Assembly: GCA_020465985.1 (NCBI GenBank)
Contig: JAANYP010007182.1
Coordinates: 310,001-374,000, forward strand
DNA: 64,000 nt
DNA from: Centrapalus pauciflorus
Lineage: Eukaryota > Streptophyta > Magnoliopsida > Asterales > Asteraceae
Direction: 5' to 3'
The translations under genes were made by a program, and so were the position numbers. Of the stretch, positions 9,088 through 18,413 are shown one piece after another; positions within the stretch are counted from its first letter, which is position 1, and each line of letters opens with the position of its first letter. The notes beneath the pieces were generated by a model. That model saw only the letters and a program-made list of their open reading frames with translations. It was not told the origin of the DNA and did no database searches.

Positions 9088-12000
9088 GAGATAACTACGG
9101 TCCAAACAACAAGTGGTTCGTCGACAGTGGTTGCTCCAGGCATATGACGGGGGAAAGAAGTCTTCTCACAGACTTCAAGGGGGGTAATAGGGGATTTGTA
9201 TCATTCGCGGGCAACAAAGGAGGAAATATCACTGGAACTGGAGAAGTCACTAATGGGACGATTACATTGGATCAAGTTTATCACGTTGATAAACTGGTTC
9301 ATAATCTCATTAGTGTATCTCAAATCTGTGATAAGAAGAACTCGGTGTTATTTACTGACACTAAGGCGTTAGTGCTAAAGCCGGGATTCAAGATTCCTGA
9401 AGATTGGATATTGATGCGGGCTCCAAGGAAGAATGACTTGTACATGCTCGACATGAACAAGCCAGATAATTCAATGGGTCCGATCTGCTTACTATCAAAA
9501 GCTTCGGAGACGGAATCGGTTTTATGGCACAGACGCATGGCTCACTTGCACCTAAGGAAAATGAACTACATAACGAAGAATGGTTTGGTGCAAGGTGTGC
9601 CTCTGAAGAGCTTTCAATTTGAAGACAAGTGTCTACCGTGCATGAAGGGCAAGCAACATAAAAAGACACACAAGTCCAAGAAGCTGAACTCCACACAAGT
9701 CCAAGAAGTTGAACTCCATAACCTCGACATTCGATTTGTTGCATATGGACCTTTTCGGCCCTATCAACAAAAGGAGTATAGGAGGTAGTTGGTTTTGCTT
9801 AGTTATCACTGACGATTACTAACGGTTTTCTTGGGTTTTCTTTTTAGGTACGAAGGACGAGACGGCTACAAAGCTCATCGGGTTCTTAGACCAAGTGGAG
9901 AATTCCTACGGAACAAGGGTTAAAAATATACGTAGTGATAATGGGACTGAATTTAAAAACTCTGTAATTGGTGTATATTGCCTATCAAAGGGCATCGTGC
10001 ATCAATTCAGTGCACCATATGAACCACAACAGAATGGGGTGGCCGAACGTAAACACAGAACATTGATTGAGGCTGCAAGGACTATGCTTTCGGATTCAAA
10101 GCTTCCTACCATGTTTTGGGGGGAGGCAGTGAATACCGCGTGCCACATTTTAAATAGAGTCCTTACAGTCAAATCATTGAACAAAACATGTTATGAAATT
10201 TTGAATAAAAGGCCACCTAACTTAACTGGATTCGAACCGTTTGGAGTACCATGCACACTTTTAAGGACAAAACATCAACCGAAGTTTGGTGAAAAGGCTG
10301 ACGAAGGATACTTCCTAGGTTATGTGCCAAACTCACAAAACAAACGGGTTTTTAACAAAAAGAGTGGTACTGTGGAGATTGTGTATAATATTGAAGTCAC
10401 AAGTTATACACATGAACCCCAAACTGGTCCGGAATGGATATTTGACTATGATAAGTTATTTGAGTCATTTAACATTCCTTTGGATGATACTGCAGGTACA
10501 ATCGAAAAAGACATGGCGACGTTGCACCTAAATGACGATGGCCATATTTTTCCGAGGACCAAGTTCGAATCTACGTCCGAGCCTACTGCGACTGAAGATG
10601 GGTCTCCAGAAGTTGCTGATCAAGAGACACCTACCAATGAGAATCAGACTCAAGCATCAAGTTCTGCCTCTGAGGAAAACGTCCGTGAGGAAGAAAATGT
10701 GGAAGCTGAGCCTGTTCCCCCTTTAGGTGAAATAGGATCCAACTTAGGAGATAATCTAAGGGTAGACGAAATAGAGACCTCTAGGATTAACAAGAATCAT
10801 CCTATAGATAGCATCATAGGAAATCCTACCGAGGGTGTGAGGACTCGGAGTAGTGTAAATAACAACACTGTGTTGTTGTCGATGATAAACGACTCCGAGG
10901 CATATCATACATGTCTATATTCGTGTTTCATATCGCAAGTAGAGCCCAAAAATGTGCAAATGGCACTTAAAGACAACTCCTGGGTTGAAGCGATGCAGGA
11001 AGAACTTTCACAATTTAGGAAACTAGAAGTGTGGGAGTTAGTTCCGTTACCTCGTGGGGAGATTGCAATAGGAACCAAATGGGTTTTTAAGTGCAAGCGA
11101 GACGATCGGGGTATAGTCACGCGCAACAAGGCAAGATTAGTTGTAAAGGGTTTCAACCAAGAGGAGGGAATCGATTACAATGAAGTGTTTGCACCTGTAG
11201 CAAGGTTAGAAGCAATTAGGTTGTTTTTAGCTTTTGCCTCCTTCAAGGGATTTAAGGTATATCAGTTGGATGTTAAGAGTGCTTTCCTGTATGGGAAAGT
11301 GAAGGAGTTGGTGTATGTAGAACAACCGCCCGGATTTACAGATCCAAAATATCCTGATAGAGTATATCGCTTAGATAAGGCTCTTTATGGATTACATCAG
11401 GCACCTAGGGCATGGTATGAGACTCTATCCAACCATCTTTTAGAAAATGGCTTTGAGAGGGGTAGGATAGATAGTACTCTTTTTGTGAAGAGAAAGGGAG
11501 ATCATTTTATCTTGGTACAAGTGTACGTAGATGATATCATTTTTGGATCATCAGACGAACAGATGTGCAAAGATTTCGAGAAGGTGATGAAGTCGAAGTT
11601 CGAGATGAGTGCTATGGGGGAGTTGAATTTCTTTTTGGGGTTACAAGTTGACCAGAAGAAGGAAGGCATGTTTATCCATCAGACCAAGTATGTCTATGAC
11701 ATATTGGAACGGTTTGGGATGGAAGGAACAAAGTTGCCTGCCCACTTCAGCACGCCGATTCAAGTGAATCACAATCTCGGGCCGGGTACTGATGGTGATA
11801 CCGATGTGGATCCGACTTTATATCGGGCCATGATTGGGTCACTTATGTATTTAACTGCTTCAAGACCTGATATTATGTTTGCTGTTTGTATTTGTGCTAG
11901 GTTTCAAGCGAATCCGAAGGAGATGCATATGAAAGCTGTGAAGCGGATTTTACGATACCTCAAGTCGAAACCGAAGCTGGGACTTTGGTATCACGCGGAG

Positions 12001-12480
12001 GGAGATCTAGAGTTGGAGGCGTTCACAGATTCTGACTACGGAGGATGCAGCTTGACGCGCAAATCTACGACTGGAGGTTGTCAGTTCCTAGGAGGGAGAT
12101 TGGTGTCCTGGCAATGCAAGAAACAAACATCGGTAGCCGTGTCAACGTGCGAGGCCGAGTATGTTGCTGCTGGTAGTTGCTGTTCACAGGTTCTGTGGAT
12201 ACAACAACAATTGCGGGATTACGGTTTGGCTTATACTCAAACTCCAATTAGGATAGACAATCAATCTACAATTGCAATAACTAATAATCCAGTTAAACAC
12301 AGTAAAACAAAGCACATAGACATAAGGCATCATTTTATTCGTGATTGTGCTGAAAAGAACTTGATCAAACTGGTAAAAGTGGCAACTGAAGATAATAATG
12401 CTGATTTATTTACCAAAGCATTTGATAAGTCACGTTTTGAGTATTTAATTCAACTTAATGGAATGCGCAACCTAGAGTAA
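9088..12480 (+). pseudogene. pol: E2 pol (PR-IN-RT-RNaseH), multiple lesions
   Basis: Copia polyprotein. Protease DSGCSRHMTG is at 9123-9152; the integrase zinc region (HRRMAHLH...CLPCMKGK) is about 9530-9660; the integrase core has DNGTEF near 9935 and the NGVAERK glutamate region near 10035; RT has YVDD at 11524-11535; RNase H runs from about 11990 to the end. Lesions: one C missing near 9098-9100 relative to E1 and E4; a 25-bp tandem duplication (9668-9717) that shifts the frame; and a TAA in the first integrase Asp region near 9821. From 9895 to 12480 the frame is open for 861 codons, so RT and RNase H remain readable. It could not yield a full polyprotein as it stands. Confidence 0.95.
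9668..9717 (+). repeat. 25-bp tandem duplication in E2 integrase
   Basis: Unit 9668-9692 is repeated at 9693-9717 with one base change (AAGCTGAACTCC against AAGTTGAACTCC). E1 and E4 have a single copy. The net +25 shifts the reading frame between the integrase zinc region and the catalytic core. Confidence 0.92.
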
Positions 12481-13085
12481 ATTGACCTTAGTAGTATTAT
12501 TTTATTTTCTTTTATAGTTGTTATATTTCTTTCTTTTTTACAGTAGGCTGCTAATTTAGGTAAGTTTCTAATTTAGGAAAGTTTCTATTATTAGTAAGTT
12601 TCTATTTTTAGTAAGTTAGTAGATTAGCTTAATTTAATGCGTTTTGCTATGAAAAACAAAAGAAAAAAGAGAGAAAATTACAAAAATACAAAAAAAAGAG
12701 AATATCAGAAAAGGAGTTAAGTCTTAGATACATAGGTTCAAAGTGACGAAAATTAGCACCGTCGTTACAGACTCTAAGTGTTTAGGCTTTCACACATAAT
12801 GCAACTAAATCCTAAGTGTTATACTTTATTTAGTTTGATGTGTTGGTAGGCATAATACATATAGGGTATCTAAAGGCTAATAAAATATTCTAGAAAAAGT
12901 CAAACGTGTCACTAGCTTAGATGTATGACCAATCGGTCTTAATTTTTATGTACAAGACATACAAACATTGAGTCTAAATGAGGTATGCAAACTTTCTGGG
13001 GATGTATAGCAACATCAAATACGTCTGAAAATGGAAAGAATAGAAATATCATGAAAAACTGAGAGTCGAAAACATGCAACTCTGT

Positions 13086-13099
13086 TGTACGTAAGTACA
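13086..13099 (+). other. Spacer inverted repeat 1 (E2)
   Basis: TGTAC-GTAA-GTACA: 5-bp stem, GNRA-type tetraloop if transcribed. Embedded in the repeated context TTGTTG...GACCTGT. Confidence 0.6.
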
Positions 13100-13147
13100 G
13101 ACCTGTTGTCTCTGTTTAGATTCGGGTTAGCAGACATGTCGCTTTGT

Positions 13148-13161
13148 TGTACGTCAGTACA
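13148..13161 (+). other. Spacer inverted repeat 2 (E2)
   Basis: TGTAC-GTCA-GTACA, same context as repeat 1, 62 bases downstream. The loop is not GNRA in this copy. Confidence 0.6.
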
Positions 13162-13223
13162 GACCTGTCACCGCTATCTGCTAACTTTAAAGTTAAACCT
13201 TAACTCGAACTAAGACACTTTGT

Positions 13224-13237
13224 TGTATGAGAATACA
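13224..13237 (+). other. Spacer inverted repeat 3 (E2)
   Basis: TGTAT-GAGA-ATACA. Relative to repeats 1 and 2, both the fifth base and its partner have changed (C-G to T-A), keeping the stem. The loop is GNRA type. Confidence 0.6.
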
Positions 13238-13879
13238 GACCTGTGTCCGATGTTTGTCTTTTAAAGAAAGTTTGCAAATACCAACAAGTTAGAATTTTGT
13301 CTGTGTGCCTTGATCATAAAAGTATGTCTATGTCTGAGTCACGTAAGATGATTTCCTGATAAATAAAAAGGCCAAGGGATATTCCGAAATGTAGAGTGTT
13401 TAACAGGGTAAAATACCAACAATCGGCTAAGTGGGTATGTCACGACAAACAATCAAAGGAATTCAACAAATTCCTAAGTGTGAAAGTTTAAGTACTGAAA
13501 GTTAGTATCAGACATCGCTATCTGATTGAACCTTTCTTACACTATACTCATCAAAAATATGTTGTTTGGTATTTAGCGTAGCTTGTAAATTTTATAACTT
13601 AAGTCTAGATTAAATTTTTTAGTCAAAATTTTATTTTATTTTACTTTATTTTTACCTTAGTTTATTTTATTTTATTTTAGTTTAGTTTAGTTTTTACTTA
13701 GGTAAAAGGTCAAAAGTTACTGAGGGTGCATTCAAAGTTGAATAAAATATACAATGCGTGAAATATCTGAGCTTAGGGTAAAAGAGTTGGCATAGATTAT
13801 CTGGTTACACAATACCGTAGAAAATAATTGGAAAAGTTGAAGTTATTTCAAAATTTTCCGAAATTTTTCTAAGTGTTGG

Positions 13880-14530
13880 AAATTTCGAATCTAAGACAGA
13901 CTCGAATGTGAGATACTTCGAATCTGTCAGTAGACTCGAAATTGCATAGACTCGAAGGTAGTTAGTATATAAAGGTCCACAGTGAAAGCATTTACTTCTC
14001 ACTGTTCTCGAATCTGATTTCTCGAATCTGTTCTGGCGATCTCGAATCTAATCTCGAGTCTATCGTATTTCCACTAAACGACATTTCGTCGATTCTAAAG
14101 CTTTTGTGGTCGATTCTACTTTCAAATCTAGGTATAAGCAACATGATTGTACAAGATTTTGGTGGTTTAATACACAAATTTGGACTTAAACATCACATTT
14201 TGATGTTTTATTGGTCAAAATAGGGTTTTTGCAAAATTACCAAGTTTGGACTAATAAAAGATCAAATTAAAAGCATAAATCTATAATTAGAACCTAGTTG
14301 AACTAATGTATGTGATTTGCTACGTTCAAAATGGTTAAAATTGTGGGTTTTTGTTGAAATAAAGGCCGACGGGACTTCGAATCTGATAATGGACATTCGA
14401 TTCTGATCATGGGTTTCTCGAATCTATCAATAGATTCGAGATGACCAGATATTCGAATCTGTCCATCAGACTCGAATAGGTTATACTCGAATCTGTCCAT
14501 TAGACTCGAAAAGATAGACTTCGAATCTGT
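13880..14530. repeat. TTCGAA palindrome arrays in E2 spacer
   Basis: Two clusters (about 13880-14115 and 14370-14530) of units such as TTCGAATCTG, ACTCGAATG and ATTCGAGATG, with the same arms as in the E2 LTR and leader. The AT-rich gap between them (14120-14370) holds no unit. Confidence 0.8.
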
Positions 14531-14681
14531 ACTTTGTTTAATTTGTTTAATTTAAATTTTATTAAACTTGTGGAAATTTAATTGTGTTAGATTTTGTATT
14601 TAACAAAGTACAAAATAAAGCAAATTTAAATTTAAACAAGTTAATTGATTTTTAATGACTCTAACATTTTAACTTACTGTG

Positions 14682-14686
14682 CAGAT
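14682..14686 (+). promoter_or_regulatory. Candidate 3' splice acceptor for E2 third ORF
   Basis: CAG at 14682-14684, then AT, then the ATG at 14687. Upstream are CTAAC (a possible branch site, about 14661) and a T-rich stretch. The arrangement CAG, two bases, ATG recurs in E4 (31881-31879), E5 (42137-42139) and E7 (48674-48672), while flanking bases differ. Confidence 0.55.
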
Positions 14687-15508
14687 ATGGCAGCTCGTGC
14701 TTTCGTCCCTAAACATAACATGGTTCTTAATCCAGATAATCATATCCCTGAGGCGCAGGGTTTTCGTGAAGTGTTGGACTTCTTAGCTGAATCCAGAATT
14801 AGCTACGCTTTGTTTCAGAACATTCCGATTGTAATCTCATATGTACGGCAATTCTATGATCACTTACAAGTTGACTGCTCTGTCACCCCGACAGTGCTGA
14901 GAACAAGGATCGCAGGGCAACCGTTGGTATTCTCTGCCGATATGCTGCGTCAAGTGTTGCAGCTAGGATCTGAGGAAGAGGAGTCTGGGCCTATTGACTT
15001 TCCACTAAGTATTAGGCAAGCGGCTTTTCAACGAATGGGTTACAGTCTAGATGTAACAAAGTCGTCATACATGAAGAGTGGCCTGATTGGGCAATGGAGA
15101 TTCTTGGTGCATGTCTTCATGGTCTGTTTTGCACCGAAGAAAGCTGGATTTGATTACATTGTATCAAAAATCCAATCAGCAATGATCGCGATGGTGTACA
15201 ATAAGAAGTTTAGTTTCTCGCAGCTGATTTTCTCAGAATTTATTCATCAAATCACGGCTCCTGAGAGAGAAAGGTTCCTTTTGTATCCGAGGTTCGTGAT
15301 GATGTTGATACGCCACTTTTTGCCAAGTCTGCCACAATCAAATGATTCTTTGAGCGTGAATGTAATGGAGAAACGCATATTTGCTGATTGTTCCTCACAC
15401 CGAGGAAGATTGGCTGTTCCTACTGCTCGTCCGTTGTTTGGAGCTATCTTAGACAGGAACTTTGTGGCACCTGATAATGCCAACTGGGCATGTGAAATAG
15501 AAGTTCAC

Positions 15509-15539
<31 letters not shown>

Positions 15540-17707
15540 CGCATCAGCAACCGCATCAGACTCGTGTTCGTCCACGTGATCCAAGGCGAAGACAAAGAGA
15601 TACTGCAAGTCAGTCTCAGGTGTCTAGGCCTTCTTCGAGTCAGCAACCAGAGGTACAGGAAGCAGGGCCTTCAAGTGCCGTTCCAGAATCCGAGCAGATT
15701 GCTCAAACATTGGAGGAAATATGGGCATCTGGTCCACATGCCAATGAAGATGTTGCAGCAGCGTTAGTAGATGAGCTGCTTAGTCCCCCGGTAGATACAG
15801 ATGATATATTCAGAGATGTTGATGAATATGTGCCAGAGCAGACTGGCAATGATGAGTCATCATCCGCTACAGAATCAGAAGACCTGGAGGATATCGAAGT
15901 TGAAGCTCCAGAATCTGTTCAAATTGGAACTTACGGTTCACGTTTGATCATCAATGAAGGTGGTTCGAGAAGGCGAGAGGCCAGGGAATCTGAAGATTCG
16001 GATTTTGAAGAAGAAGATGATGCTCCACTAATGACGAGGCAAAGGGCCAAACGTCATCGGTTCATGCAAGGGTCTTCCTCTGCATCCGCCAGTCAATCAG
16101 ACGTTCCCCAAACCCAACCTCAAACCACAGCTCCACCATCACCACCACCTCAACCTCATGAGCCATATATTCCACCATCATTCAACCCTTCTCCCATTCA
16201 GTCCATTCCATCCACATCTACCGCCTATGCTGAAAATCAGCGGTTTCTTCAACTCAAATCTCGAGTGGATTTCCAACATGTCCAAATCCTGAGCCTAACA
16301 AAGGCAATAGGTGAAATTCAGGCACATAATGCAAATTTAGATAAAGAAAATGCTGAATTGAAGAAGACAGTTGAAACAATCCAAGAGGAGAATATTGAGC
16401 TAAAAACATTCGTCTGTGACCAGGCCGCCGAGTTAAGATCGATGCGCTCCCTCATTGAGCAGTTAATGAAAAACCTTCAGGCTCAGGGGGAGACGTCGTG
16501 TCGTGATCAAGAAGTACAGAGGCGGAGGGACGATGATGAAGATGATAACCAAGGCAATGATCCCAGCTCTCAAAGACAGGATGAGCCAGTAGATTTTTCT
16601 ACTGCTCAGGCTGCTCAATCTCAGGGGGAGCCAAGTCAAACAGAAGGTGAAAGAGGAGAGGCTAGTTCTTCAAGGACTTTAGACAGCGACATGATAGATG
16701 TGCTGAAAGATATTGAAGAAGAGCTGATGGAGTTTGATTTTGAAGATGAAATGGAAGAGTTGGAGGAAGGGGAATTTATTCCAGATGATGTTGTTGACTG
16801 GAAATCTGACGACGAAGTGATAGAGGACGAGGACGATAATGTTAATGAAGTAATAATCAATTCACAACCAGTCACTGAATTTTATGAGAGCTCAAATCAT
16901 AATGTGATTGATATTGATTACATCAAGGTAGCCTCAGTCGAGGATAAAGAACTTGAGGAAGCTGAAAAAGAGCCATCTAGAGCTGATCTGTTAAATCTTT
17001 GGTTCAAGAAGGAAGAAAAGAAGGATCAGCTGAAGATGAAGAAGACGATGAGAATTCCAAGTGCCGGAAACTTCTCTGGAGGGATTATTAGCTGGTTCTT
17101 TGACAGAGAACTGCAGCTGTTTATTTTGAAGAGAAGGGATGGACTTCAATACTTGAGGCGGACATTGAAAGCGTTTAATTCTTTGCCCAAGATTGAAGTT
17201 AAAGAGTTAGCCTGGAAGGAGCTGATCAACATTGGAAATGATCCCTACGCGAGCGTTATTGAAAGAATTATAAGGAAAGAAGGGCGATCAGGCAGATTTG
17301 AGAGGCTTAAGCCGAGATCAGGCAAGAGGGTCGAGGATGGATCAAGAATAGATCCTCATACTGGAAGACCTTGGGCTAGAATGATCTATAAGCCAGTCAA
17401 ATGCTTGAAAAGAGTGCCAATAAAGCCAATGCCACAAAATGTTTTGAGCAACATGAAGTGGTGGTACCTGGAGATTGATACTGCTGAAGCTATAATGGAG
17501 GATCAAGACGAGCAGGTAATTTTGAAGGTATACGACCCACTGCATTTGATAAACCTATCTAAGGACGACCTGAAGAAGCTTCACGATCAGCCTATATTCT
17601 TCACTGAACCATGGAGATCTGAAGCCAGGAAGTTCCAAAAGGTAGTTAAAGTTTGTATAGATGCGGGGTTATATGCAGGTAGTAGTATCTATAATTCTAG
17701 TACTTAA
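14687..17707 (+). CDS. E2 third ORF (env-position, Sirevirus env-like protein), intact
   Basis: 1,006 codons, uninterrupted. I use the ATG at 14687, the first in-frame ATG, immediately after the acceptor-like CAG. Residues about 1-230 are a conserved globular region (FVPKHNMV, TVLRTRIAGQPLVFSADM, FVMMLIRHFLPSLP). A Gln-rich tract built from CAR codons follows (about 15510-15556), then an acidic, Pro/Ser-rich disordered part, a coiled coil (about 16240-16490), a very acidic stretch, and a conserved C-terminal domain (SWFFDRELQLFILKRR, KWWYLEIDTAEAIMEDQDE). I see no clear signal peptide or transmembrane anchor, so env-like is a positional name only and its function is unknown. It is the only unbroken long ORF in E2. 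Confidence 0.88.
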
Positions 17708-17733
17708 ATTTGATGTAATGTAAATAATTAGAA

Positions 17734-17780
17734 GCTATCGTCAAGGGGGAGTCTGTTGGTACACCCTGTGTGACGATAGC
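17734..17780 (+). other. PPT-enclosing inverted repeat (E2)
   Basis: GCTATCGTCA (17734-17743) pairs perfectly with TGACGATAGC (17771-17780). The 27-base loop holds the polypurine tract AGGGGGAG (17744-17751) and the first bases of the 3' LTR (17754 onward). The structure is also present in E4 and E7 and, with one mismatch, in E5. Confidence 0.75.
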
Positions 17781-18413
17781 AGTCTAATCGATCTGCGTTA
17801 TGATTTAAGTAATATTCTGAATATTAACAAGTGTTTTGATATATATGTTTAATATGTGTTTGTCTGTTATTGATTGTGTGTTTGAACTTGATGTAACATA
17901 TTACAAGAAGTTCAAACATAAAAGTCAAAGAGTATGTCAAGCATAAGTTAAAACATAAGTTTCATCACGTAAGTGTTTAAGTGTATTGGTTAGATTCGAA
18001 TAGGTTAAGGAAGGCATTCGAATCTGTGATAGATTCGAATGTATCCTTAGATTCGAATGGGTTAGATTCGAATCTGTCAGATGGACAGATTCGAATGAGG
18101 CCTTAGGCCAGATTCGAGGTTGGCCCACAACAGACTCGAATCAGGGCCTATAATTAGGGATAGACTCGAATCATTAGCGGACCTTTGGCAGAATTCGTGA
18201 GGAATTAAGCAATAGGCGATCTCGAGTTTATCAGCTAGGTGAGTCCCGTTTCGGAGAGAATTAGTACGTAGGATCGTTCGTGTGTCGTTCGTTCAGCGTC
18301 TAATAGTCTCCGTGTTTCCGTTGGTTGAGAGTTGTCCGTCTAACCGTCAACGAGGATTCCGCACTCGTTAACGGGTCCGCGTCTAGATAGATCTGTCAGT
18401 GGTAGACCTTACA
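17754..18413 (+). repeat. E2 3' LTR
   Basis: 660 bp, the same ends as the 5' LTR, preceded by the polypurine tract. About 11 substitutions and two 1-base indels separate it from the 5' copy. It directly abuts the E3 third-ORF fragment at 18414. Confidence 0.97.

Larger units (their letters stand above)
12481..14681 (+). other. E2 pol/third-ORF spacer
   Basis: About 2.2 kb with no coding ORF of note. In order: an A/G-rich run (about 12649-12720); a block shared by all copies around GATGTGTTGGTAGGCATAA; the three inverted repeats at 13086-13237; an inverted repeat ATCAGA/TCTGAT near 13508-13527; an A/T homopolymer-rich part with repeated TTTTA (13616-13700); and a TTCGAA array (13880-14530). 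Such a long conserved spacer between pol and the last ORF suggests RNA-level signals rather than a missing gene. Confidence 0.75.
4798..18413 (+). mobile_element. E2: complete Ty1/copia Sirevirus-type element, subfamily A
   Basis: 13,616 bp bounded by two 660-bp LTRs that start TGTTGG and end TTACA. Order: LTR, PBS, leader, gag, pol, 2.2-kb spacer, third (env-position) ORF, polypurine tract, LTR. By eye the LTRs differ at about 11 positions plus two 1-base indels (about 1.7 percent), so the insertion is fairly recent. The flanking five bases differ (CGTAG left, TGAAG right), and the flanks belong to two different minus-strand elements, so there is no target duplication. gag and pol are broken; the third ORF is intact. 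Sirevirus assignment is from the long gag with coiled coil and the extra ORF after pol. Confidence 0.95.

Noticed and set aside
14645..14686. Fourteen extra N-terminal codons on the E2 third ORF.
   Set aside because: They start at TTG and lie upstream of the acceptor-like CAG; copies do not share this peptide. The ATG at 14687 is preferred.
16636..16875. Ser-rich reading frames opposite the acidic parts of the third ORF.
   Set aside because: Glu and Asp codons read in reverse give Ser/Leu-rich open frames. These are shadows.
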